This document shows, one piece after another, positions 1-9,976 of a stretch of DNA of 64,000 nt. A program made the position numbers and the translations under genes. Location: NCBI GenBank assembly GCA_029298735.1, contig JANSLP010000019.1:1-64000 (forward strand), written 5' to 3'. Each line of letters begins with the position of its first letter. Position 1 is the stretch's first letter. The stretch is from Ophiostoma sp. CBS 140.51 (taxonomy: Eukaryota > Ascomycota > Sordariomycetes > Ophiostomatales > Ophiostomataceae). The notes beneath the pieces are model-generated. The model did no database searches and had not been told where the DNA came from. It was given only the letters and a program-made list of their open reading frames with translations.

Positions 1-606
1 GTCGATTGCCTCCTGTCCGAGCTGTAGTTTCATGAGGATCACTATCTTGACGCGATGAGACGACGCGGCAAACCACCAAACCATCTTAGCCCGAAGGGAG
101 GGGAACGTCTGTGTCACTCCAGCCTCTATAACTAGGGTAGGCCAATTGTTGCCGGTGCCGCCGCCCCAGCGAGCGATGGGACTGCCCCCCGAGTCGGCTT
201 GTCCAGAGGAACCATCTTCGCCGTAAAAGGTATCATCCAAACAGGTCGTCCATTCATCGTCCAGTCCCATGTCACGTATACTGTATAGGATTTGCTTATA
301 GAGCCCAAAGTGCATCTTGTTGCGCGGTGTCGAAGGGACAGTTATGACGGCACAGGCGCTGGCGGGCTCGTAGAAAAGACGTAGCTTTGGCCGGCGGCGG
401 TCGCGTGCCGTCACGAGGGCGCGGAACTCGGAGGGTGAGATTTGCCCAATCGTGAGGGCATCTTGATGGTCTTGCTGATCTTGATCTTGGTGGCGCTCCA
501 GCACCGCCAGCCGGGCAAAAACGGCCGGCACTGTTGTGAACAGCATGTTAGGCTGCGGGTTTTCAGACACGGTCGCAACGGAGTCGCGGGTGTCAGACGA
601 CGACAT
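1..606 (-). CDS. Unrecognised fungal protein, partial (C-terminus beyond window edge)
   Basis: An uninterrupted frame of 202 codons begins at the ATG at 606 and is still open at base 1, so the C-terminus is missing. Residues 41-49 are a short Asp/Gln/His run. Residues 156-163 read PTLVIEAG, followed about 15 residues later by a Trp pair and then a hydrophobic strand (VKIVILMKL, 186-194). This arrangement (Pro-Thr-x-Val-x-Glu-x-Gly, helix, strand) resembles a recurrent family of fungal hypothetical proteins and, distantly, the core of restriction-endonuclease-like folds; that resemblance is inference and no function is assigned. The clean frame, GC-rich codons and strand-helix-strand pattern argue for a real gene. 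It lies next to AT-rich DNA and a broken coding relic, which fits an accessory region. Confidence 0.6.
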   Translation of the reverse strand, partial: MSSSDTRDSVATVSENPQPNMLFTTVPAVFARLAVLERHQDQDQQDHQDALTIGQISPSEFRALVTARDRRRPKLRLFYEPASACAVITVPSTPRNKMHFGLYKQILYSIRDMGLDDEWTTCLDDTFYGEDGSSGQADSGGSPIARWGGGTGNNWPTLVIEAGVTQTFPSLRAKMVWWFAASSHRVKIVILMKLQLGQEAID

Positions 607-2225
607 GGTTACCATCGTGGACGACCTCGTTGCCCTCTCCTAAGCGGGCTGGTATGAACTGTCGGTTGATGTGTGCTGTGTGGCGTTGGCTGCTTCGTAT
701 ACACTTTCGTCGATTTTATGCGGGTCGTCGAGAGATGCCTTTATTCCCCTGCCTGCGGCGCCGTCTAGGGGCGCCGCAAGAGAATTCATAATGATGTCGT
801 TCGTCCACGGGCCTTGATGACGTGGGCTGTACCGTGGGGTCGTGCTTATCAAACTGGGAATATTTGTTGTCTGTTGGGCTGAATAAGGCTGCAGCTAGAC
901 GCGTCGCGTGAAAATATTCAGAGCTTAATGTGTTACATCATCCATGTATTTTGTACTTTTCTCGACTGTCACGTGGTCATTTGTAGGCCACGGCCCCGCA
1001 GTGTGTTTTATTTCACAACATCTCTTCCTTGTGTACTTTGCATTCATACCATCTTCAAGTGCACTTTGTCATTCAATATTTTGCTGATCTTGTATTTTGC
1101 TTTTATTTTTACGTCGACTTCGCCCAACTGGGTTGCTTTCAGCGTGTCGTGGCCTACTCTATTTTTTCGATTGTATCTCGGCATTTTTTTTCTCAAAAAA
1201 CGACATCGCCTATAGCAGTTCAATTTACTGGGAACTGTAAATTACGAATTGCAATGTATCCTCCTAACAAGTATCTTGAATACGCATCCGTCAGATTTGA
1301 GGTTCCCCCTCGTAATGACCTGTTGGCCTTTTATATTGCTCTGCCTCCTATCATTTTCCCCTTCTCTCTACTCTCTTAACATATATTTTTACTCCACAGA
1401 AATGTAACTCTTTCTTACCTCTTTTTCTATTTTATATCGAGTTACAACCACTAGTATTAACAGACGAATTCTGCCCAGTGACCACCAATCAACAAACGTC
1501 TCTTCCGTTGAATGCAAATACTCAACTGAAATATACCCAGATTTGAATTACAGATTTGATTTATTGTTACATCAACGCCTATACCTATCAAACTGCCATA
1601 CAACAACCAGTCTAGTGACGGCGACGACTTCATCGCGCCTTTCGATGCCGATGATGATATTGAGGACGGCAACCGACACCGGCTTCATTATCGACATTGG
1701 CACCCAGTACTGTATTGAGTACAACATCATCGCGCGCAATACGCCCATTGACGGCATCTATCTGGACTAGAGAGGATGTTTGAAAACACAGCTCAAAAAG
1801 GCTGAGGAGTTGGCGTGAGACAACCTCCAAAAGGATTTGGACTCGTATACGGAGCTGCTCCGCAGCAAGATTCCGATTGTATGACGACAGCGACGACTGC
1901 GACAGCCGCTGGATTTGCAGGACAGGTACATGTTCAAGCAACAACCAGACACGCAGTTCGAAAACCAAAACCAGAGTGTGCGTCGACTGGCGCTGCTCAA
2001 AGCCTGCGGGCCCGGCAATTTGAAAAATGCAGAAGCATGGGCAAAGCAGCGCAACCGCATCAACCGCATCAACCGCATCAACCGCATCAACCCAGTCACC
2101 TTCCACAGGGTGGAGTCTGTTTTCAGACAGGTCCACGGCCGCACGATGCGTCCATATTTTCAGTATCTGGACCGGCCGCGTCCCCGGCGATTGACAGGTC
2201 TACGTGAATATATGAACAGAGGAGG
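607..2225. other. Intergenic, AT-rich, no supported gene
   Basis: The part from about 900 to 1450 is clearly more AT-rich than the rest of the window and has T-runs on the plus strand. No terminal repeats or transposase-like frame were seen. From about 1780 the base composition becomes codon-like again in short open stretches, which may be the degraded 5' part of the relic described at 2226-3153, but no continuous frame could be followed. Confidence 0.5.
2052..2091 (+). repeat. 9-bp tandem repeat (CAACCGCAT)n
   Basis: Four perfect tandem copies of CAACCGCAT followed by a partial fifth copy. In one frame the repeat would encode Asn-Arg-Ile units. The unit length is a multiple of three, which fits expansion inside a former coding sequence. 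Confidence 0.85.
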
Positions 2226-3153
2226 GTCGACATTGGACACGGCGGGTGGGCGGTTTTTTGGTTGGTGGTGGACTGCTACCAGTGTGAAAAGAGGAAAGAG
2301 ACAGAACAGGAAGTAAAGGAGAGACAGAGGGAAATCTAGTGTCCCGTATTGCACGGTAAATGCCAGAAGAAGACATGGTGGTTTTGGAAAATTGCCAATT
2401 TCGACTTTGCCGGCTGGCGGCGCATTGCCGTGCAGTTTTTCGGGGACGGTGGCGATAGCAGCGGCAGTCACACGTGGTCACCGGCCAATGGCACAGTGAT
2501 GCATGCCGAGATGGTCCGCCTGATTTAATTCAAGACGACCGTGCCGCGACTGTGCCAATCTTACGACCCAGATTCGGATACGAGTACGAACACTAACACA
2601 ACCACCACCAGCAGTACCCGCCAACGTAACCGCTGTGGTACCCTCACCGGTACCGCTTGGAAGTTGTTCCAGTTCCGGCTGGCCATGACGGAGCTGCGCA
2701 TCCAACGGCGCCTAAAAGACAATGCAAGTCTTGACGACCATTTTAACGCGCCCAACCATGGCTGGCATTGCAACCGCACGTCCACCGCGCACATCTATGG
2801 CCGGTCGGACGGGCGGACCCTTCAGATTTACGAGTGCCGGCGGCAGTTGTCGTTCCATATGCGCAACAACGGGAACCGCACCGACGCCGACAATTACAAA
2901 AGGGCAACCTTGTTGTTCCATCTGACGCAGCACATGACGGGATTTGACGTTGCACAAATAGAAGTGTTTTGGGGTCATGACGACTGTAAACACTCTCTAT
3001 GCAGGCATTGAGCCGCATTTGGACGGGGTGGACGGCGGCGCCTTGATGCTGAGTACCCATCTCAACGACTTTGAAAATGAGTGGTGGAACGGACAATATG
3101 ATCATCCTCCCGTGCACAGACGAACAAAAGATGGCATGATATTTCCAATCTGA
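2226..3153 (+). pseudogene. Broken coding relic, unrecognised family
   Basis: One frame from 2226 to 3011 is protein-like over 261 codons but has a TAG at 2337 and a TAA at 2526. Examples of the reading are FWKIANFDFAGWRRIAVQFF at about 2370-2430 and LQIYECRRQLSFHMRNN at about 2820-2870. A TGA at 3009 ends it, and a second frame beginning near 2998 continues as AGIEPHLDGVDGGALML and stops at 3151. The pattern of two internal stops plus a frame change suggests a decayed gene; unrecognised introns could explain part of it, but no convincing GT-AG pair of fungal length removes the stops. Trp and Cys are frequent. I do not recognise the family. Its position beside the partial gene at the window edge suggests an accessory, fast-evolving region. 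Confidence 0.4.
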
Positions 3154-3403
3154 TTGACCTGCACAGAGATGCATTTCGTTCCACTAGTAAAGTCAACACT
3201 TCAAAGCGCTAAAACTTTTATCACTTACGTCGTACAGTACTTGTACTTCTGGCACTACGTCCAGCTACTTTATCGTTGATTTTTCCACACCCCGTATTGA
3301 AGGGGTGTAAATAGCAATAGATAGTTATCATGTCGGGTAAGTAAAACACTATTTGATCCAGTTTCTTTATCTGCTTAGCCTCGTTTCAACATCTATTGCA
3401 CGT

Positions 3404-4392
3404 CTACTTGACACGGTGACCGCCATCCGTCAGACCGACAACACCCACGCGCAGGTAGTTGTGGTCCGTATCGAGACAAGACTTCTCCTCGGCCGACGCC
3501 AGCTCGTCCACATCCCACGTGGCATATACGTACCGTCCGTGCAGGAACCGAGCTTCCTTGGAAGCAGCCCAGACGGCAAAATTGCCGGGAAGTTCAACTG
3601 CGGCGTATAAGTAGATGTATTTGTTATAAAGGCGCATGGAGGGTACTCACTCTCATCGAAAGGGAGCATGTTCTTGGTGAAGCCCAGCGGCGGCCAGGCG
3701 TCGGTGTAGATCATGCCGGGGTGGTAGGACAGAATCTGCAGATTGTCTGCCTTCACACCATCTGCCAACAAGGAAAAGGCATAGGTGGCCGTGTTCTTGC
3801 TCAAGATGTAGTCGGGGCGCATGGCCAACCAGTTGTGGTCGCTGTAGTTGATGGCGTTGGTGGAGACGTACACAAAGAATTTCTCCCTCTCTTTATCCGC
3901 CTGGTTTCCAAACCGAAGAGCGTTGTGGACCGGCCCCTTGAAGTTGGATGCCATCATTTTGTTAATCCCTTCGAGGCCAAGCTCGATCAGAGGCTTCGGC
4001 TGCCCAAAGATACCCGAGCACTGGACGAGGACGTCGACATGAACACCATCGGAAGCGAGTCCATCCCAGAAAGTGTCGACGGCAGCGTCGTTGGTCAAGT
4101 CAACGGCTTTGCCGACATATTTTGTAGCGGAGCCACCCTTGCTGGCGGTAGCCTCCAAGGCTTTGGCGGCCTCGTCGAGGACGGCCTGGCGGCGGCCGAC
4201 GATAATGACAGTGGCGGCCTTGGCCTGCCCAAACGATGTGGCAATGGCTTTGCCAATGTTGGTGCCGCCGCCAGCAACGACGACTGTGCGGCCCTCTTGA
4301 GAGAGCTCAGGACGTGAGGGTTCAATGGCTGGGTAGGTGTCGCGGTGGATGACTTGCGTAAAGTCCGTCTCAGGGAGCACGACGTTGTCCAT
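3404..4392 (-). CDS. Short-chain dehydrogenase/reductase (SDR)
   Basis: Predicted NAD(P)-dependent oxidoreductase of 311 residues. Exon 1 is 4392-3651 and exon 2 is 3597-3404. The 53-nt intron (3650-3598) has a GTGAGT donor and CAG acceptor, and splicing joins FDEI to ELPGNFAVWAAS, restoring the usual SDR C-terminus (VYATWDVDEL). The Rossmann motif near residue 38 is AGGGTNIG, a variant of TGxxxGIG. The catalytic region is YVSTNAI (Ser) followed by YILSK (Tyr-x3-Lys). The substrate cannot be told. The gene is divergent from the C6 transcription factor at 4870 across 477 bp, so a shared promoter is likely, and a P450 lies beyond the regulator. This setting suggests a small catabolic or secondary-metabolite pathway, which is inference. 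Confidence 0.9.
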
Positions 4393-4869
4393 GGTGAATG
4401 TGATAGTGGCTGTTTGGTCGAAAGGGTATGAAATGTAGTTGTTGTTCTCCTTGATGCTGATATTGTATGATTTACTCTAGTGATCCAAAGAGCAAAACAG
4501 AGGTGAAGTATTTATATACAAAGACAGAGCTGTCAAGGATCACGACATCTATCGGCTACTTTTTCTCGCTCTTTTCTCGGTCAACTTCCATAATTCTTTT
4601 CGGCCTCCTCTCGCTCCAGATTCAAAGGTAAGGGAAGATAACAGCGCCTTCGGTTTATTTTGATTAGTTCTTTGCAATGCGGCCTCCCCTGAGCACCGAC
4701 TTACACGGGTTGCGGTCCCACACCTTTGACCGGGGTCGGAGACTTTAGCGGACACGTTCCCAAAGGGCTTAGCGCCCGCAGCCTGCAACCTCCTTCGACT
4801 TCAATGTCAGCGGCGGGCGTCTTCTTCAAACTTCTCTTTACTCAATTCACACACACACCCGCCTACGTG
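4393..4869. promoter_or_regulatory. Divergent promoter region between SDR and C6 regulator
   Basis: The region of 477 bp separates the two divergent start codons. A TATA-like stretch (TATTTATATA) lies near 4508-4518 on the SDR side. It is the most likely place for the regulator to bind if it controls the SDR. No palindromic CGG triplet pair typical of Zn2Cys6 sites was singled out with confidence. Confidence 0.4.
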
Positions 4870-6243
4870 ATGTTCGCCCCGCCGAAGTCCCCCGCGTGCA
4901 AAGGGTGCGCGCGCGCCAAGCGCAAATGCGACAAGCGGCAGCCGGTGTGCAGTCGGTGTCGAGAACGCATGTTGAGGTGTGCCTATCCACCTGTGAAGCC
5001 GAGCAGCTATGTTCAGTTGGGCCAACTGCCGCCACCGCAGCAAACGACTGAACAGAGTCTCGTCCACAGCAGCAACCTGTTTGAAGGTCTCTACCTGGAC
5101 AGCATTTGCAAGCTACCGCTGCCAGCCTTGCCAGCCTTGCCAGCCCTCTCCTCTCTCGACACCCCCTCGACCAACGACTCGCTCGACTCGGTCGACATTG
5201 ACTTGATCGATCCCGACTCGCTGTCGTTATCGTGGCCGCTCAAACTGTCAGAGCGTCTCCAGCTCGACTCGGTCAGGTCGTTGGGCGCACCGGCGCCGTG
5301 GCTGCCTCTGCCAGACACGTCTCTCGCCGAGCCACCATCGCCATCTGACTGGTTTATCTCACCACACACGTGGGAGATTGACCACCGCGTCCGCCTGCAT
5401 CAACCTGATGTCGACACTTCTTTCTTGCATCTTCAAATCTCCGGTATTCGATCATGGATGCGTACATGGGTCAACACCGGCGGCTGTCCCTTCATCCATC
5501 CGGACCTGGGAGATCTCTATGGCGGCACACTCCCGCCTAGCATGCAAGTCGCCTTTTTGAGCATCTCCAGCTACATACATCAAACGGAGGCGACCGCTCC
5601 GCTCATACTGGATGCAGTCGACACCCAGTCCAAACAGTTGGTCGCCGCTGAGACACTCCATGCCGGTCTCTTGGAGCAGTTGGGGAGGGTGTATAGTCTG
5701 GTCGTGTACCAGATGGTTGGGCTGTTTGATGGGAACATAAGGGCACGGGAACGTGCAGATGAACGGAGAGGGACGCTATCGAGGTGGACAGGGCAGTTGT
5801 TGGGGGCGGCCAGGCATATGGATGGGATGTCACCAATGTCGTCATCGGTTATTTTGTCGTCCTCGCTGCCTCGCAGACTCCCATGGCACACTTGGATTTT
5901 GGCCGAAAGCATCCGCCGCGTCTGGGTCGTCGCCAATGTCGTCGAGACCATCTACCATACACTGCATCACGGGTGGAGTCCATTGACAGGAAGTCTGCCG
6001 TGTACGGCGCGTTATGGACTGTGGCAGGCGAGGTCGACGACTGAATGGGATGCCGCGTGCAAGAAGGGAGACCATCATCTCTTGAGCCTCCACGGCCTCG
6101 AGCACTTGATTGCTGACACGGATGCTGCCGACGTCGACGTGCTAAGCCGTGCACTAATGTCCTCGGCCCATGGACGAGAACGTGTCGTTCAGTGGGAGCG
6201 GGCAAGCTCAAACCAAAAGCTCGCCAACACGCATGATCGGTGA
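4870..6243 (+). CDS. Zn2Cys6 (C6) fungal transcription factor
   Basis: Predicted DNA-binding regulator of 457 residues, single exon. The binuclear zinc cluster near the N-terminus is CKGCARAKRKC followed by CSRC and a final Cys (CX2CX6CX6CX2CX6C), then a basic/proline linker (YPPVKPSSY). The body belongs to a C6 subfamily common in Pezizomycotina, recognisable by ISGIRSWMRTWV, CPFIHPDL, VYQMVGLFDGNIR and WILAESIRRVWVV. The frame is open upstream to about 4726, but the ATG at 4870 is preferred because it places the zinc cluster about ten residues from the start as in relatives. It is divergent from the SDR and convergent with the P450, and is probably a local pathway regulator (inference). Confidence 0.88.
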   Translation: MFAPPKSPACKGCARAKRKCDKRQPVCSRCRERMLRCAYPPVKPSSYVQLGQLPPPQQTTEQSLVHSSNLFEGLYLDSICKLPLPALPALPALSSLDTPSTNDSLDSVDIDLIDPDSLSLSWPLKLSERLQLDSVRSLGAPAPWLPLPDTSLAEPPSPSDWFISPHTWEIDHRVRLHQPDVDTSFLHLQISGIRSWMRTWVNTGGCPFIHPDLGDLYGGTLPPSMQVAFLSISSYIHQTEATAPLILDAVDTQSKQLVAAETLHAGLLEQLGRVYSLVVYQMVGLFDGNIRARERADERRGTLSRWTGQLLGAARHMDGMSPMSSSVILSSSLPRRLPWHTWILAESIRRVWVVANVVETIYHTLHHGWSPLTGSLPCTARYGLWQARSTTEWDAACKKGDHHLLSLHGLEHLIADTDAADVDVLSRALMSSAHGRERVVQWERASSNQKLANTHDR

Positions 6244-6725
6244 TGACGGAAGAACATACCTTTTATTAAGTAGTTTCAAATCTTTCTGTCGTGAAGGAAG
6301 ATGAACATGGCCAAAATTTCTAGATCTCTTAGGAATGCACATAATATATATATATATGAAAAAATAAAACTACGAGCCCGAAGAATGCAGCCTTGCTCAC
6401 TCCACAACCACATATGCATCACCCACAAAGTATTATGGATCGTCTACAATTATCTACACCAGAGCATCTGTGCAGCACTGGATAAAGATCAGGGGCGATA
6501 TGTAAAAATAATGTCAAACAAAAATTGTCTAGAAGTTCAAAAAGAAAATTCACAATCACATAAACCTAAAAAAAAAAAACATGCTCCCTATATGTGTGTC
6601 CACCTAGATGTGACTCCATGTACTCCTATCAAAGGTGTATCGTGTTGTGTTGCGTTGCATTGCATAGTGTTATGGCATGTTGTGTTTATGTGTTGTACGA
6701 TTACTCCATGATTCTCATTCTCTTA
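6244..6725. other. Convergent 3' intergenic region
   Basis: AT-rich DNA between the stop codons of the C6 regulator and the P450, with an (AT)n tract near 6344-6357. It probably holds the 3' UTRs and polyadenylation signals of both genes. No coding potential is convincing. Confidence 0.5.
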
Positions 6726-8399
6726 TCATTCTCCACTACCCTTGATTACTCCTCGTCCAGCGTCCAGCAGCTGGAACTGGATGCGGCATTCGTGTTCCTG
6801 GGTTGTTAGTATGTGTTTGTTTTAATAGGGTGGAGGAGAGGAGGGAAGAAGACTCACTCGCATGTCTTCACAGCTGTCATCGCAGAGCACCTCATACCGC
6901 GAGGTAATGCCCGGCGAAATCTTGTCGAAGCCGTCCGTGGGCACGGTGCGGTACTTGCGGTAAATGGACGAGGCCAGCGTGGTCATCTCGGCCATGGCCA
7001 GGTGCATGCCGATACACATGCGGCCGCCCGACGAGAAGGCCCAGAACCAGCGGTTCATCTCGGCCGTGTTGAGCGAGTCATCAACCCATCTGTCCGGGTT
7101 GAACATAAACGGATCCTGGAAGACGTCGGCGTTGCGCTGGAGGACAAAGGGGGAGATGGACACGCAAGTGTTGGCGGGGACGACGTAGCCGTCAATGGTG
7201 GTTGTGGCCCTCGAAAGTCTGGGCTCGGAGCCGGGCAGAGGGGGGAAGAGGCGCAACGTCTCCTTGATGACGGCATCTAGATAAGGGAGCTTGTCGGCGG
7301 CGGCGGCGCGGGTCACGCCGTGCTCGTTGATAGAGTCAGCCGACACACTTCTGGCTTCCTGGATAATCTTTTCTTGGAACTTTTTGTTCTCCGGGCGGGA
7401 CAGCAGCCAGACCAAGAACATGAGCGTGTCGCTGGTGGTGTCGATACCGGCCAGCAGGTGGTCGGCACACTCGGCGGCAATGTCAGTATCGTCCAAATCG
7501 TTGTCGGCGCGCTTTTCGTGGGCGTGGTACTTCCACAGCTTGGCAATGACGCTGGGCTCGCGCTCAATCTCGTCCAAACTCTTGTGGGCGGCGTGTTTGC
7601 CGAAGCGCTCAACAGCGTGCATGGCATACTCGCGGATGCCCGAGTACGTGGTGGGCTTGGCCATCGGATAGAAATAGCGCTCGGCAATGGCGCCAACCAG
7701 TCCTGTCTGGGCATAGACGGCGTTGATGAAATCGGGCATGTGCACCGAGAACCAACTGAGCCTGCGGCGGGCCTTATCGATAATATCGTTGATGAGGGCG
7801 CGGTGCTGCGGCGAGCCCGTCAAACAAGCCGTGGCACCGGCGTCGCCGTACAGGAACTGAGTGATGGAGTCCAGGGAAAAGTAGTGCAGAGAGGCAAAGA
7901 TTTCGCTGGTGCGGTTGTCGCTGGCCTCAATTAAGTCTAGGTAGTTGCGGGCCTTGTCCTCGACTAGGTCGGCAATGGTACCCTTGAGCATGGTGGACTT
8001 GGCATAGGCGTTGGCGACCATCTTCTTGCGGGCGGCATGGTCGCGTCCCGGACCAAAGGTAAACATGTTCTTGCGGCCGTAGACTTCAAACATCTTGTAA
8101 AACGACGTGCGCTCAAAGCCTGAGCCAGCGCCATAAATCGTTCGCAGGGAGGCCAGGCTCGAAAAGGACACCTCGTTGGGGCCGACACGGACGGCCGGGC
8201 CATATTTTTGGTGCAGCTTGTAAAAGTTGCGCGTGCGAGCACCGCACCAGTCATCATATGCCAACCGCCAGCTGGTAAAGGCATACAGCTTGGGACCGGG
8301 GATGCGGGCCAGCGGGCTGAAGAAGACGGAGTAGATGGACTGGACGACAAAGATGGCGACAACAGCCGCTGGCGCCAGGATGGCCAAAGGCAGAGCCAT
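6726..8399 (-). CDS. Cytochrome P450 monooxygenase
   Basis: Predicted ER-anchored heme-thiolate monooxygenase of 537 residues. Exon 1 is 8399-6858 and exon 2 is 6797-6726; the 60-nt intron (6857-6798) has a GTGAGT donor, a CTAAC branch point and a CAG acceptor, and adds the C-terminus (EHECRIQFQLLD). The start at 8399 places the hydrophobic anchor (LAILAPAAVVAIFVV) at the N-terminus, followed by the proline hinge (RIPGPK). The I-helix oxygen-binding motif AGIDTTSD is near residue 316, ExxR (KETLRL) near 380, and the heme ligand motif FSSGGRMCIG near 450. The CYP family and substrate cannot be told. It follows an SDR and a C6 regulator, so it may oxidise an intermediate that the SDR also acts on. 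Confidence 0.92.
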
Positions 8400-9976
8400 T
8401 GTAGAGGCGGGAGTGTGATGAGAGATGAAAGTATATGATGATGAAGTGAAGGAAGTAAAAATATGTGAAGGCGATGTATTTATGTTGCACGTGAAAATCA
8501 AAGATGTTCTGTAAAGATCGTTTGTCGATGTTGTCGTTTAAATGTCTTGGCTTCTCTTCGTATCGAAAAGTTGTCTGTCGATGCGGTGTATGGTTATTAT
8601 AGTTCACAGCTGGGATGCATAGGAAGTGTGATGCATCTCCAAAAAAGTGAATGCCGTAAAAGGTCCGATGACAAGAAGAGACACTGGAGAGAGAGACAAA
8701 AGAATAAAAAAGAGTCAATGGCAAATTGGGAAACTCCCAGCGACACCGTACGAGTGGCAGTGGGTAAGGGCTAGATAGACGGGGCAGTATTAGAACGGCT
8801 GTCACAGAATGTCGTCAGAGAACGTCAGGACGACAACGTAAGACGTAAGAACAGAAAAACAACGTACGAAGGTCGTGTCAATCTTATCAAAGATAGCAGT
8901 GGCTTTGACAGTCGGTCGGGGTCCTTGACTCCAGACCCTATATACCGTCAAAATCCCTTGACAGGAGGAGACACCTATCCTCGTCGTTGATTGACCAGAG
9001 AGAAGTGTGTGTCGTTCCGACTGCTTCTCTGTCTGGTAATGACTCGGATAAGATTGGGCGATAAAGAGAATCTGGATCTAGACTGGAGTTGTGGCGGGGT
9101 AACTGTGAACCTTTTCTGTCCACAAAATGCAAGTCATTTGGTGTGCACATCAATTGGGATCCTTGACAAAACGATGGACGGCATTGGACGACAAAGGTTG
9201 CGTGGGAAAAAAGCGGCAGTCTCTTTGACGTTCTGGCGTCCTTTTTGGTGGGACTCTGAACAAGGAAGGCGTCTGCGAGAGAGGATTAAAGAAGACCCAC
9301 TTGATACGTCCCGTTAGTGCGGGACCCACTCCTCCACTTACACCTCCGTTTTGGTCCCTTCCCAGAGAAAAGGGAAGGCGTCTGCGAGATGCTAACGAGT
9401 CGCCACCACGCGACAGGAAGGCGCACCCGGCAGGCACAAGACGGCGTTAAAACATCACCAAAGTGAACGACTCCTGACACCAGAATATCACCAGCGAGTT
9501 TTCCCCGGGCCCACTGCAGAGCTATCTGCAAACTCCATATTGATGGATAAGAGTTATCGAATTACCTGCCTCCGCGGCATGCGCCTATCGATAAAGTATG
9601 ACAGCATGGAACTGGGGACCAGATGGCGGAAAGAAGAGGAGCAAAGAGGAGCTCGGCGACAGCTTAATCGAGGACCCCTCTTCCTTTGACGTATTCTCGG
9701 AACTCAAGTCTGCTTGCACATTGCACCGACCTCGCTAGGTCCTGCCCGATCAGGGCAATGTCAGTCTATGCCGACGCATGCCTTCTTTTTGTCTTTCTTT
9801 TTTCTGCCGCTTCTTTTTTGTCTTCTCTCTTCCTTCATATTTAAAGCTTTTCTACTGCCTTTTCTCTCATATCGATTAAGATCAGGTCATTTCAGTTTAC
9901 TTTATTTTATTCTTTCCTTACTTGGCAAAGACTTTCGATTCCCAGCCTCGCCATCACATCCCACCTCACCGTCATA
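8400..9976. other. Intergenic between P450 and agmatinase (divergent promoters)
   Basis: This region holds the promoters of the P450 (minus) and the ureohydrolase (plus). A 17-bp direct repeat GGAAGGCGTCTGCGAGA occurs near 9264 and again near 9375. The last 200 bp before 9977 are pyrimidine-rich, as is common for fungal 5' leaders, with a TATTTAAA element near 9838. No coding sequence is supported. Confidence 0.5.
9546..9595. promoter_or_regulatory. Cluster of GATA-factor motifs upstream of the ureohydrolase
   Basis: Four GATA cores occur within 50 bp: GATAAG at 9546-9551, TTATC (GATAA on the minus strand) at 9554-9558, TATC at 9586-9589 and GATAAA at 9590-9595. The HGATAR motif is bound by nitrogen-catabolite GATA factors (AreA/NIT2), and paired sites are typical of their targets. 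The ureohydrolase start is about 380 bp downstream. That these sites control the gene is inference. Confidence 0.45.

Noticed and set aside
900..1450. AT-rich block that might be a mutated (RIP-affected) transposon
   Set aside because: No terminal repeats, target-site duplication or transposase-like reading was found; base composition alone is not enough.
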